From Bog-756 sp963839925 (GTDB lineage: Bacteria > Actinomycetota > Acidimicrobiia > Acidimicrobiales > RAAP-2), in assembly GCA_963839925.1 (NCBI GenBank), contig CAWIWV010000001.1, forward strand, positions 558,001-622,000: a stretch of DNA of 64,000 nucleotides, in the 5' to 3' direction. Positions within the stretch are counted from its first letter, which is position 1. The number at the start of each line of letters is the position of its first letter. This document shows, one piece after another, positions 25,892-34,470 of this stretch. A program made the translations under genes and the position numbers. The notes beneath the pieces were generated by a model, which saw nothing but the letters and a program-made list of their open reading frames with translations, ran no database searches and was not told the DNA's origin.

Positions 25892-27903
25892 TCGGATCGG
25901 CCACGGCACCGCGCACGGTGGGCATTCCGTCGGAGGTGGCTTCGCTCGCACCGTTCGTCGAAGCCGGTCTCTTCGGTCCGTTCGAGGTGCAGCTCGCCGC
26001 GTCGTTGGTGCGACTCCATCAGCGGGAGCTCGATGCCGGCGTCCCCGGCGGTTCCGACGTTTGCGACGAGGTGGTGCTCGCCGTCGCAATGGCAGCGCGT
26101 GCACCCAGGTTCGGGCACGTCTGCGTCGATCTCGCCCGCTTCGAGGAGCAGGTGCGCACCATGTTCGGCGGCGACGAGGACCCGGCGCTGGACCTTTTGA
26201 CGTGGCCGACATCTGAATCGTGGCGGTCGACGCTCGAGGGCTCGTCACTCGTGTGGGTGCCCGGGCAGGCGACCTACGACCGGGTCCGGCCTCTGGTGCT
26301 CGACGCAAGTCGCCTGTACCTCCAGCGCTACTGGCACGACGAAGTCGCCGTGGCGGCCGACCTGGCCCAACGTGCGCGCACACACACCGGCGACGGCTGG
26401 ACTCCGGTCGCTGCCGAGCTCGACATCCTTCTCGACGACTTGTTCGGTGCAGACCACACCGAATCGCCGGATCTCCAGCGGCTGGCAGTTCGGCGGGCGA
26501 TGACGGCAGGTGTCTCGATCGTGGCCGGAGGACCCGGCACCGGAAAGACCCACATGGTTGCTCGTCTGCTCGCAGCAGCGCACCGCTGTGCCATGGAACA
26601 GGGGCGCACGGTCGACATCCGACTGGCCGCGCCGACCGGTAAGGCGGCGCAGAGGATGAGGGACGCAGTGAGGGGGGAGGCCCCCGGCTTGTTGACGAGC
26701 GGTTCGATCAGCCCGGAGGTCGCATCCGTGCTCGCAGCCACCGAAGCGACCACCATCCACCGGCTCCTCCGCTGGCTTCCGGGCTCGAGGTTCGTCCACG
26801 ATCGTCAGAACCCACTTCCTTGCCAGATGGTGGTCGTCGACGAGACCTCGATGGTGTCCCTTTCGCTGATGGCCCGACTGCTCGAGGGGCTCTCCCGCGA
26901 CACCCGCTTGGTGTTGGTCGGAGACCCGTTCCAGTTGACGAGTATCGAAGCGGGAACCGTGCTGGGCGATCTGGTCGGTCCGAACGGAGCGGCGTCCGGG
27001 GCCGACATGCAGCACGAGGGGCCGAACGACCACGAGGGGCCGAACGACGGAGCGGCCGGGGTGGGTGCACAGCTGGAGTTGCCGGGGATAGGTCGAGCGC
27101 CTGAAGCGCAGCCTCTGGCCGACCGGGTCACCGTGTTCACCCGGATGCACCGCTTCCGTTCGGATTCGGCGATCGCCGAGTTGGCCGAGCTCGTCCGACG
27201 GGGTGATACGGATGGGGTGATCGACCTCCTTCGCATGGCCGGAGCGAATGGCGGTGGGGGAGACCTCCGATGGGTGCTCGACACGGACAGGCCCGCGCTC
27301 GACACCGTGCTCGAGCAGCTCGTCCAGGCCGGGGTAGAGGTGGCGGCGTGCGCGCTGGCCGGCGATGGCGAGGGGGCCCTGTCCGCGGCCGCCGGTCTCA
27401 AGCTTCTGGCCGCGACCCGGCACGGACCGCTCGGCCTCTACGAGTGGGGCGAGCGCATCGAACTGGCGGTCGGTGAGCGGGTGCCGACGATGAAGAGAGG
27501 ACAACGCTGGTTCGTCGGACGACCGATCATCGTCACCGAAAACGACTCGGTCAATCGGGTCGCGAACGGCGACGTGGGAGTGGTGGTCGCCCACGACGGC
27601 GGGATGCACGTCGCATTGCGATCCGAAGACGGCCTCCGATGGGTGGCTCCTTCGAGGCTCGATCAGGTGGAGAGCTATTGGGCGATGACCATCCACAAGA
27701 GCCAGGGGTCGGAGTACCCCCATGCGGTCGTCTCACTGCCGCGGACCGGCTCGCCGATTCTCACCCGCGAGTTGCTCTACACCGCGGTCACCAGGGCCAG
27801 TCGGCAGTTGACGATCGTCGGATCGGAGACGTCGTTGCGAGAGGCCGTCGACCGACCGGTCGCCCACGCGTCAGGGCTCCGCGAGCGCTTCTGGTCGTCC
27901 TGA
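25888..27903 (+). CDS. recD: Exodeoxyribonuclease V subunit alpha (RecD)
   Basis: The 671-residue SF1B 5'-3' helicase subunit of RecBCD. Walker A is GGPGTGKT at 214-221 within VSIVAGGPGTGKTHMVARLL. Motif II is VVVDETSMVSLSLM, motif III LVLVGDPFQLTSIEAG, motif V YWAMTIHKSQGSEYPHAVV, and motif VI LLYTAVTRASRQLTIVG. The GTG start at 25888 overlaps the recB stop by four bases. A low-complexity insertion between motifs III and IV (about residues 370-390, with EGPND repeated) is unusual. The 3' end overlaps the convergent nucleotide cyclase gene by 33 bp. Together with recC and recB it should repair double-strand breaks. Confidence 0.95.
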   Translation: MIGSATAPRTVGIPSEVASLAPFVEAGLFGPFEVQLAASLVRLHQRELDAGVPGGSDVCDEVVLAVAMAARAPRFGHVCVDLARFEEQVRTMFGGDEDPALDLLTWPTSESWRSTLEGSSLVWVPGQATYDRVRPLVLDASRLYLQRYWHDEVAVAADLAQRARTHTGDGWTPVAAELDILLDDLFGADHTESPDLQRLAVRRAMTAGVSIVAGGPGTGKTHMVARLLAAAHRCAMEQGRTVDIRLAAPTGKAAQRMRDAVRGEAPGLLTSGSISPEVASVLAATEATTIHRLLRWLPGSRFVHDRQNPLPCQMVVVDETSMVSLSLMARLLEGLSRDTRLVLVGDPFQLTSIEAGTVLGDLVGPNGAASGADMQHEGPNDHEGPNDGAAGVGAQLELPGIGRAPEAQPLADRVTVFTRMHRFRSDSAIAELAELVRRGDTDGVIDLLRMAGANGGGGDLRWVLDTDRPALDTVLEQLVQAGVEVAACALAGDGEGALSAAAGLKLLAATRHGPLGLYEWGERIELAVGERVPTMKRGQRWFVGRPIIVTENDSVNRVANGDVGVVVAHDGGMHVALRSEDGLRWVAPSRLDQVESYWAMTIHKSQGSEYPHAVVSLPRTGSPILTRELLYTAVTRASRQLTIVGSETSLREAVDRPVAHASGLRERFWSS

Positions 27904-28968
27904 GTCGATCGGGTCAGGGCACGGATTGGTGTCGAGCGAGAACACCTCGAGTGGTTTGTCGAATCCCTTGAGGAGTCGCCGGCCGGCGGGTCGGAAGTGG
28001 AACCGGCCGCGTGCGGAGGTGGCAGCCCCTTCGTCCACCAGCACCTCGCCAGGGACCGCCAACTCGGCGAGCCGTGACGCCAGGTTGACCACGGTGCCGT
28101 AGTAGTCCCCATGGCGTGCGATCACCTCGCCGAACGCGACAGCGCCGCGGGGCTCGACTCCCTCCGAGCAGTCCGAGGTGATCTCGCGGGCGATCGCACA
28201 CCCGTCGCCGGCGTCGAGGGCCACGAACATCACCTCGTCGCCGATGTGTTTCACGATGTGCCCGTTGTGCGCGGCCGCAACCTCGAACGCCTTGGCCTCG
28301 AACTCGCCGACCAGATGCAGCAACTGGGCAGGGGAGGTGCGAAGCGAGAGCGGAGTGAAGCCGACCAGGTCGATGAAGCCCACCGCCAAACGGTGGAGCG
28401 CTTTGTCGGTGGTGCCGGACTGGGCGACTCGTTGCCGAAGGATGGCGTCCCGCATGTGATGAGAGAAGATGGTGCCCATCAGATCGCCGAGGCGAAGGGC
28501 GGCCGCCGTCGCCGCGGCCATCGTCTTGGCCGCTTCCGCTCCGTCACCTTCGATCGTGTCCATTTCCGGTTCGACCGTCTGCACATAGACCGCGACGGCC
28601 GCTTCGGCCACACGGGTGAGCGAACTGCCGAGCACCCGGAGCAGTTCCTCTCCGTGGCTCCCCACGGGGTTGGAGTTCATGATGAACGAGATGAACTGCT
28701 CGTCTTTGTCGGTGAAGATCCGTTGATGCTCGTCAGGCACCTCGACCCCGACCGATCGCCAGACCGACAGGACGTCTTCGACCGGGACATGCGCGTGAGC
28801 GGCGAGGTCGGCGGCGCTGAGGTTGAAGCCCTTGGAGAGGACCAGGTCGGCGGCCAGGCCGGGCATGTGGCACCCACGCCGGGCGACATCGATCTGCTCG
28901 TCCGTCGCCCCGAGCGCATGGAGCACCTCGTCGACGCTCTCGGGCACTCCGTCTCCAGCCACGAACAC
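27871..28968 (-). CDS. Class III adenylate/guanylate cyclase with Rv1264-like N-terminal domain
   Basis: Counting from GTG 28968 the protein has 365 residues and no membrane segment. The catalytic domain contains FIDLVGFTP (metal Asp about 200), HIVKHIGDEVMFVA (Lys about 240, second metal Asp about 244) and YYGTVVNLASRLA with the transition-state Asn and Arg, so it should be active. The N-terminal half (HALGATDEQIDVARRGCHMPG, LSVWRSVGVEVPDEHQRIF) resembles the helical pH-sensing regulatory domain of Mycobacterium Rv1264. The start is uncertain among several GTG codons (28968, 28962 and one just before CCCGAG). It lies 43 nt downstream of the FkbM gene and overlaps recD at its end. Confidence 0.85.
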   Translation of the reverse strand: MFVAGDGVPESVDEVLHALGATDEQIDVARRGCHMPGLAADLVLSKGFNLSAADLAAHAHVPVEDVLSVWRSVGVEVPDEHQRIFTDKDEQFISFIMNSNPVGSHGEELLRVLGSSLTRVAEAAVAVYVQTVEPEMDTIEGDGAEAAKTMAAATAAALRLGDLMGTIFSHHMRDAILRQRVAQSGTTDKALHRLAVGFIDLVGFTPLSLRTSPAQLLHLVGEFEAKAFEVAAAHNGHIVKHIGDEVMFVALDAGDGCAIAREITSDCSEGVEPRGAVAFGEVIARHGDYYGTVVNLASRLAELAVPGEVLVDEGAATSARGRFHFRPAGRRLLKGFDKPLEVFSLDTNPCPDPIDSGRPEALAEP

Positions 28969-29011
28969 GACGCTACCGGGGACGCCGGAGGCGCTGCTCG
29001 ATCTCCTCGAT

Positions 29012-29776
29012 CTATTCGTGCGCGACCCAGTTCCAACGGGTCGCCAGCCCGTCGAAGAACTCGGAACGGCTGAAGGGCCCATAGCCCTCCATATCGAAGA
29101 TTCGGAGCCCCACGTCCTCGCAGAGCAGGCTGTAGACCTCCTCGGAGCCTTCGGGATCGAAGAGATGCTCGAAAGCGATCACCGGCTTGGCCCGCCGGAA
29201 GGTGTCCATCGCCCCCCGGAACACCAGTCGTTCTGCTCCCTCGACGTCGACTTTGACGATCTGAGGCAACCATCCCTCCGGCAAGTGGTCGTCGAGGCGT
29301 TCGGTGCGCACGACGATCGTGTCGGTCACCAGGCCCGGCGCGTACGCGGGCTTCTCCGAGCCGCCCTCCACGAGCTTGCTGTACCCCTGGTTTCCGTCGC
29401 CCAGCACGTGGGTGAAGGACGCCTCTCCTTCTGTGTCCGACAGGGCCGCCTGACGGACCTCGACCCCGGGAAATCGTTTGGCGAGCTGGGCGCTGAGCTC
29501 GGGCAGCGGTTCGTAGGCGATGTGGTGGCCGAGTGGGGCGACCTCGGTGACTCCCTTCAGGAAGTAGCCCTGGTTTGCGCCGACGTCGAGGTAGTTCGAA
29601 GAGGGGCGGAGGCTGAAGCGCAGGAGCAGTTTGAGGTGGAAGTCGTCGCGCCGGTTCTGCCGGTCACCGGCACTGGAGTGATCCCCGGTGAGCAGATCGA
29701 CGAGGTGGTCACGAGCCCGCACCACGGAGTCCCGAATGCCCAGAGCGTCGACAGCTCGGCCCACCTCGTCGCGCAC
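29012..29776 (-). CDS. FkbM family methyltransferase
   Basis: The 254-residue protein has the SAM-binding motif SNYLDVGANQGYFLKGVTEV (about 60-79), the acidic end of strand 2 IAYEPLPE, and VKVDVEGAERLVFRGA, the conserved DVEG(A/x)E motif of the FkbM family. FkbM-type enzymes O-methylate sugars, polyketides or lipids; the acceptor here is unknown. GTG 29776 starts the frame. It is divergent from the AEC-like transporter gene with only 43 bp between the starts, and the cyclase follows it on the same strand, possibly in one transcript. Confidence 0.9.
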   Translation of the reverse strand: MRDEVGRAVDALGIRDSVVRARDHLVDLLTGDHSSAGDRQNRRDDFHLKLLLRFSLRPSSNYLDVGANQGYFLKGVTEVAPLGHHIAYEPLPELSAQLAKRFPGVEVRQAALSDTEGEASFTHVLGDGNQGYSKLVEGGSEKPAYAPGLVTDTIVVRTERLDDHLPEGWLPQIVKVDVEGAERLVFRGAMDTFRRAKPVIAFEHLFDPEGSEEVYSLLCEDVGLRIFDMEGYGPFSRSEFFDGLATRWNWVAHE

Positions 29777-29819
29777 GGCGCCGAGCCTATCCGCACCCTC
29801 GCTGGGTTAGGGTCGCCGC

Positions 29820-30701
29820 TTGCACCTCGCAATCACTTTCAGCGCGTACCTGCTCGGCGCGGGCATGGGTCTGGCCGTGCATCGCGGTGGCCCGTGGTTG
29901 AGGCGCGGCTGGCCGGTGTACCTCCGGATCCAGCTGGTTGCGACCGCGGCGACGGTGGGGCTGTTCTCTGCCTGGCGGCTGACCGCGCCACATCAGCTCG
30001 TCGCACCGATCCTGATCGCGGCGGTCGGATTGGTGCTGCTCGGGGCCGCTCAGCTGATCCGCAGATCGAGGAGTGGGGGATTCTCGGCGCTGGAGGGTTG
30101 GGCGGCCTTTCCCAACGCCACGTTTTGGGTGCTTCCGATCGTCGGGCCGCTGGTCGGGACCACCGGCACGGCTATTGCCGCGCTTTCCAACGCCGCGTAC
30201 GCGGCTCCCAACGCCGTCTGCATCCACCTGATGCGTCGGGATGCACCGATCAAACAACGCCGATCGACCAGCTGGTTCGACCAGTCGATGACGGTCGCGG
30301 TGCTCGTCGGTCTCGCGCTGCACCTGGTCGGACCGGCCCCCGCCTCCTCGGAGGGCGTCCTGAACATCTCGGGTCCGCTGCTCGCGTTCGTCGGAGCGGC
30401 GCTCTACACCGGCTCGGTGTTCCACCCGCACAACACGTCGGTCGAGCCGAACTCGTCCGACCTACGGCGCTTGGCCTATCTGACCGCGGTACGCGTGGTC
30501 TATCTGGTTGCGGTGGCAGCCCTCATGGGCTCTCGCGCGGTGGCGGTGGTCGCAATCCTGTCCGCTCTCGGCCCACCCGCCTTCTACCCTCCCCAGCAAG
30601 CCGTGCTCTACGGCTACCGCTCGGGGGTGGTGATGGCTGCGGTGCGTTGGGGCTGGCTCCTGCTGCCCGTGGGTCTGGTCGCTGCCCTGCTGGTCCGTTG
30701 A
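29820..30701 (+). CDS. AEC (auxin efflux carrier)-like membrane transporter
   Basis: The 293-residue protein is almost wholly hydrophobic, with about nine or ten predicted membrane helices. FPNATFWVLPIVGPLVG matches the conserved Asn-Pro crossover region of the AEC/bile-acid-transporter superfamily, and the length fits. The start is TTG 29820, with no clear ribosome binding site in the 43 bp shared with the divergent FkbM gene; short-leader translation is possible. The C-terminal half (ILSALGPPAFYPPQQAVLYG) mirrors the first half, as expected for an inverted-repeat transporter. The substrate is unknown. Confidence 0.65.
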   Translation: MHLAITFSAYLLGAGMGLAVHRGGPWLRRGWPVYLRIQLVATAATVGLFSAWRLTAPHQLVAPILIAAVGLVLLGAAQLIRRSRSGGFSALEGWAAFPNATFWVLPIVGPLVGTTGTAIAALSNAAYAAPNAVCIHLMRRDAPIKQRRSTSWFDQSMTVAVLVGLALHLVGPAPASSEGVLNISGPLLAFVGAALYTGSVFHPHNTSVEPNSSDLRRLAYLTAVRVVYLVAVAALMGSRAVAVVAILSALGPPAFYPPQQAVLYGYRSGVVMAAVRWGWLLLPVGLVAALLVR

Positions 30702-30725
30702 GAAGCCCGCCCCGCATGCCTGCGG

Positions 30726-31994
30726 TCAGCCGGTCTCCTCATCGGTGACCCCGAAGCGGGACGAGTAGAAGCGAAGAGCCTCTCTTCGCTCGGCGACGTC
30801 GATGCCGAGCACTTCGGGTTGATAGACGATCGTCCCGTGGCGACCGCGTGGATGGGACGCGCCGAACGCCTCCATGGCACGGCGGGCTGTGTCGGTGAGC
30901 GGCTGGCCGGCGAGCCGGTAGATGCGTTCGACCGTGCCCATGTCATCGTGCATGAACTGGTCGAAGAGCACGTCGGTCGACTGCCCGCTCGGGAGGATCT
31001 CGCGTTGGTCGGTGCAGGCGCGGAGCATGTCCTCGACCCGCGCCGACCAGTAGCCGCCGATTGCCGGTGGGTCGATGTCCTCGATGGACATCCGCGAGGC
31101 ATAGCCGACCATCGTTGCCAACGAGACGGTCACCACGGAGGGGTCCCGATGGGTCACGACGAAGGTGGCGTCGGGAAAGACGGAGACGAGCGGTCCGAAC
31201 TGCTCGAGATGCTGGGGTGACTTGAGCACCCAACGGCTCCCACCTCGCAGCCATTGGAGGACCTTGAGCAGGGTCCGCAGATACTCGTAGGGTCCGGTCT
31301 GGTCCTCGGACATGAAGTGGTCGCGCCATGCGGGGACCAGCGCCTGGGTCTCGAACAGCATCGTCGAGAAGTCGATGGCCAGGAGCTGGATCTCCTCGTG
31401 CACATGGTCGACGGTCATCTCGTGCATGCGTTTGAAGTAGGGCATGGTCGCATCGAGCACCTCGAGGGCGAACTCGGTGCGAGCTCGGCGCGGATCGGGC
31501 TCTCCGGGCCCGGGTTGCTCGTCGGGTGAAAGCACCGGTTCGAGGCTCTCCCAGTAGGGGAGGGATCGGAGCGCGGGGTCGGCAGAGATGAGGTTGTGCA
31601 GGTGGGTCGTGCCGGTCCGGGGGAGCCCGCAGATGATGATCGGTCGTTCGATAGTCACGTCGTGGATCTCGGGGTGGCGGTGCAACAGGTCCTGGACGAG
31701 CAGCCGGTTCTTCAAGAACTGAAGTAGCTGGCTGTACCAGGTGACTACCCCCGGACCGCTCAGCCCGGCCTCATCGACGAGGGATCGGCAGAGCACTTCG
31801 AGGCGGCTCCGGAACGCGTCGTCGCCGAAATCATCGCGACCCACTTGCTCGACCGCTGCCCGGCAGAGCGCGCCGGGGTCGAGCGGACATTCCGGTGCGA
31901 GATCCGCCATGGCGGCCCGCAGCTGGTGGATCTCCGGGCTGAAGCGCGGGTGCGCGAGGTCATCGAGAATGACCGGGCTGGGTCGCTCGGTCAT
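30726..31994 (-). CDS. Sulfotransferase family protein
   Basis: The 422-residue protein carries the PAPS-binding 5'-phosphosulfate loop GLPRTGTTHLHNLI at 123-136. A 3'-phosphate-binding region follows: SRWVLKSPQHLEQF and, after a gap, FVVTHRDPSVVTVS. These are the two signatures of the aryl/carbohydrate-type sulfotransferases common in actinobacteria. The acceptor is unknown. The start ATG 31994 overlaps the stop of the upstream DUF1214 gene (TGATG), so the two are translationally coupled, a pairing that suggests a common substrate or pathway. It is convergent with the AEC-like transporter. Confidence 0.92.
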   Translation of the reverse strand: MTERPSPVILDDLAHPRFSPEIHQLRAAMADLAPECPLDPGALCRAAVEQVGRDDFGDDAFRSRLEVLCRSLVDEAGLSGPGVVTWYSQLLQFLKNRLLVQDLLHRHPEIHDVTIERPIIICGLPRTGTTHLHNLISADPALRSLPYWESLEPVLSPDEQPGPGEPDPRRARTEFALEVLDATMPYFKRMHEMTVDHVHEEIQLLAIDFSTMLFETQALVPAWRDHFMSEDQTGPYEYLRTLLKVLQWLRGGSRWVLKSPQHLEQFGPLVSVFPDATFVVTHRDPSVVTVSLATMVGYASRMSIEDIDPPAIGGYWSARVEDMLRACTDQREILPSGQSTDVLFDQFMHDDMGTVERIYRLAGQPLTDTARRAMEAFGASHPRGRHGTIVYQPEVLGIDVAERREALRFYSSRFGVTDEETG

Positions 31995-33109
31995 CAAGTG
32001 GCCGACGTTCCCGCTTGGTCGATCGGAACCACTCGGGTGGTCGGCCGAACGGGTGTGGCGTCGGGGAGGAACCATCGGAACCAGATCCGACCCTGGCTGT
32101 GACCTGCAGTCGAGATCCAGTTCGGATGGCCGGGATCCCGACCGGCGACGACCAGACGCCACGAGCCGTCCTTCTCGTAGGTGACCTGGGTGCCGTTGAG
32201 GCTGACCCGCTCGTAGGCGTAGTCGTAGGTGTGGAGGAACTGGTTCCAGAGGCAGGCGTTCCAAAACGCGCACTCTGGTGATCGCCCTTCGATGATCAGC
32301 GCCTCGTCGTCCCCGAGGGCGAAACTGCCCATCGCGTAGGCGGCGTCACCGGCCGCCCAGCCGAAGGTCTCCTTCGGGACCGGGTAGGGCTCGTCGACCG
32401 TGTTCGGGGTCCCGAGCGGGATGGGCACGATGCGTGCCTGGTCGCGGACCCAGGTGAGCGCGGCCTGAAAGCGAGCGGCCAGTTCGGCATCATTCTCTCG
32501 GCGGGTGTCCGGGGGATCTTTGGCCTCGATCGACCACTCTGCCCGCCTCCCGGTCGTCGGATCGGCGATGTAGTCGCGGGTGATCGCGCACACCGCATCC
32601 GGCTCGAGTTTGATCCATGCTCCGTCGTGTGGCTGCGGGCTGAGCACAAACGAGAACGTTCCGTCCTCGGCGATGTCGAGCGAACGGTCGTTGATGCTCC
32701 CCACGATCCGCTCCGAGTAGCGGCCGTCGGAGGGGCCGCCGTAGACGGTCAGCGAGAGATAGACGGCATCGCCGGCTCGGCCGCGCACCACGTAGGTGCG
32801 GCTCGGGTCGATCGGTGCGTACTGGTAGAAGGCATCCGGGTTGTCGCCGCCCCATTTTCGGTATGGCCCGACGATGTCCACGAACCGCGGTCGGGCCGGA
32901 TCGGCCCACACCTGTGCGTCGAGTCCGACCGCGAGGATGCTGAAGATCCACCGGTACCCTTCGAGGAGGGAGGGTTGGTCGAGCGGGACGTCAGGAAGGT
33001 GCAGCCGCTCCTCGAGACCTCGCAGCTCTTCGATCAGCTCGCGGAAGACGGCTGAGGTGAGCGGGGCGGATGCTGCGGGTTGCGGCCCACCGGCTTCGGG
33101 TGTGTCCAT
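31994..33109 (-). CDS. DUF1214 domain-containing protein
   Basis: The 371-residue protein matches the pattern of actinobacterial DUF1214 proteins. Typical elements are YVVRGRAGDAVYLSLTVYG in the first half and, near the C-terminus, ECAFWNACLWNQFLHTYDY and SWRLVVAGRDPGHPNWI. There is no signal peptide. Its biochemical function is unknown; the family is often encoded with sulfotransferases and acyl-CoA enzymes. Here it overlaps the sulfotransferase start by one base. The 254 bp upstream, to the terminator at 33364, should hold the promoter. Confidence 0.85.
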   Translation of the reverse strand: MDTPEAGGPQPAASAPLTSAVFRELIEELRGLEERLHLPDVPLDQPSLLEGYRWIFSILAVGLDAQVWADPARPRFVDIVGPYRKWGGDNPDAFYQYAPIDPSRTYVVRGRAGDAVYLSLTVYGGPSDGRYSERIVGSINDRSLDIAEDGTFSFVLSPQPHDGAWIKLEPDAVCAITRDYIADPTTGRRAEWSIEAKDPPDTRRENDAELAARFQAALTWVRDQARIVPIPLGTPNTVDEPYPVPKETFGWAAGDAAYAMGSFALGDDEALIIEGRSPECAFWNACLWNQFLHTYDYAYERVSLNGTQVTYEKDGSWRLVVAGRDPGHPNWISTAGHSQGRIWFRWFLPDATPVRPTTRVVPIDQAGTSAT

Positions 33110-33363
33110 CGGCCCAATCTACGGCCATCTCGGCGGGGGAGTCGGGCCGCACCTCAACGAGAAGCGCGGCATTCACTCGTCGTGAATCCACGAATAGTGA
33201 ACGATGAGGACTTGCGTCAGCCTGCGACGCGACCCCATACCTCGGAGAGTGAACCGGTCTGGAATCCCCGGAGACCTCCGGAGAACTCAGGCCGGTTCAG
33301 GGAGCCTCATGGCAGCAATGGGTGAGGTTTCTTTGCACGCAAATCCGTGCTCGCGGCGGACGC
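33110..33363. other. Non-coding region with several dyads upstream of the DUF1214 gene
   Basis: No convincing gene was found here. It contains the dyad CCGGAG-AC-CTCCGG (33268-33281), enclosed by GAACCGG (33251-33257) and CCGGTTC (33292-33298). A plus-strand hairpin follows, AGCCTCA (33303-33309) with TGAGGTT (33323-33329), then TCTTT. Near 33175-33205 there are nested inverted repeats around TTCACT and AGTGAA. The minus-strand promoter of the DUF1214-sulfotransferase unit must lie here; the symmetry could be operators or a structured RNA. No known riboswitch class was recognised. Confidence 0.4.
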
Positions 33364-33397
33364 GACAGAGGACGGGGCTTCCACCCCGTCCTCTGTC
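33364..33397. terminator. Strong intrinsic-type hairpin terminator
   Basis: GACAGAGGACGGGG (33364-33377) pairs perfectly over 14 bases with CCCCGTCCTCTGTC (33384-33397) around a six-base loop, followed by TTC on the plus strand. It lies 52 bp after the stop of the minus-strand secreted protein gene and should end its transcript. As a symmetrical hairpin it may work in both directions. Confidence 0.85.
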
Positions 33398-33448
33398 TTC
33401 ATCCGTCCCTCCTGTGACCCGCCTTCAGACGGCAGTCACAGGAGTGGA

Positions 33449-34198
33449 TCACGCAATGTTCAAGCTGCTGTGCGCCGAGTCGATCGTGGAGGTTGTGACC
33501 AGGTTCGACGAATTGCTCAACTGGTAGAAGAAGGTCGGGACCGTTGCCGGAGCGTGGGCTGCGACCAGATGGGTGCCGGTGACCTTGCCCAGGCAGATCT
33601 TGAGGGTCGTGACCGAGTTCAGATACGCGCCCGCAGTAGTGACCTTGCCCAGGATCTTGAAACCAACCTCCTTGCCGAGGCCCGTCGTGCCTGTGCCACA
33701 CCCGGAGGCGTTGGGCAGGAGAGCCGATGCCGACGTCGTGTGGGAGACGTAGGTGCTGGAGCCGATATGGAGTGTGATGTTCGGGATCGACGAAGCGATG
33801 CTCGATGTGCCTTGGCTCACGTAGTTGCTCCAGGAGTCATAACCCCGCTTGCCAGCTACGCACGCCGGATTCGACGCCGGAAGGTGGGTCCCCGTGCAGT
33901 GGATGGTGGCTGTGTGGATGGTCTGGTTGGGCAACGTGCCCGCGTGGGTGGATCCGCAGCCGGATCCGGACAGGACGCCTCCGGTGGTGGTGGTCGCCTC
34001 GCTCGTAGCCGTGGTGACAGCTCCATTGTGGGAGATGCCCGGAGAAGCGAAGTGCACCACCGCAGTCAGGGCACAGTTGATCGGCGTGTTCGCTCCGGCG
34101 ACACTCGGCGTGCTCACCAAGGCCACGGTCCCCAGGCTGACCGGCATGGCGATCGCCGCGGTGACCATCAACAGTGTTCGAATCATGTTACGTCGCAT
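33449..34198 (-). CDS. Secreted Ser/Thr-rich protein of unknown function
   Basis: I do not recognise this family. From ATG 34198, with AAAGGGGGAAC just upstream, it has 249 residues. The signal peptide runs RRNMIRTLLMVTAAIAMPVS to about SVAGA (residue 34-36). The mature part is rich in Ser, Thr and Gly and contains six cysteines (in NCALTAV, SGCGSTH, IHCTGTH, PACVAG, SGCGTG, KICLG), which could form three disulfides. Hydrophobic beta-like strands alternate (TLHIGSSTYVS, LKICLGKVTGTHLV). It is monocistronic, with a strong terminator 52 bp downstream and about 270 bp of upstream non-coding sequence. Its base composition is less GC-rich than that of the enzyme genes around it. Confidence 0.75.
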   Translation of the reverse strand: MRRNMIRTLLMVTAAIAMPVSLGTVALVSTPSVAGANTPINCALTAVVHFASPGISHNGAVTTATSEATTTTGGVLSGSGCGSTHAGTLPNQTIHTATIHCTGTHLPASNPACVAGKRGYDSWSNYVSQGTSSIASSIPNITLHIGSSTYVSHTTSASALLPNASGCGTGTTGLGKEVGFKILGKVTTAGAYLNSVTTLKICLGKVTGTHLVAAHAPATVPTFFYQLSNSSNLVTTSTIDSAHSSLNIA

Positions 34199-34470
34199 TG
34201 AGTTCCCCCTTTGTAGGCAGGCAGAGCCATTCGGCTTCACCTGCCATCTGTAACGGACGAGGGGGTCCGGTCGTTACTCTTCGTGACAGGTGGGACGGCG
34301 AGTCTGTTCGCGGGGGAAGGGGCGAATCTGTTCGTGAGACTGGCCGGTGTCGAGGCACTTTCTGAGATCATCGCGGCCGCTGCTGTCGCTCACCCCGACG
34401 CAACGGCCGGCATCAGCTCCACGGAGAGGTGTGACCGATGCCTGCATGGCCGAGACTGCGACCCTCGAGT
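34199..34470. promoter_or_regulatory. Upstream region of the secreted protein gene with repeats
   Basis: This 272-bp non-coding stretch holds the inverted repeat GTAACG (34250-34255) / CGTTAC (34272-34277). It also has a 16-bp direct repeat, GGCGAGTCTGTTCGCG (34297-34312) and GGCGAATCTGTTCGTG (34321-34336), 14 of 16 identical, 24 bp apart start to start. Both lie 52-138 bp before the minus-strand secreted protein gene and may be regulator sites. No clear -35/-10 pair was picked. Confidence 0.4.

Noticed and set aside
33201..33527. Plus-strand frame in the DUF1214 upstream region
   Set aside because: It crosses the strong terminator and the end of the secreted protein gene; composition and lack of a ribosome binding site argue against coding.
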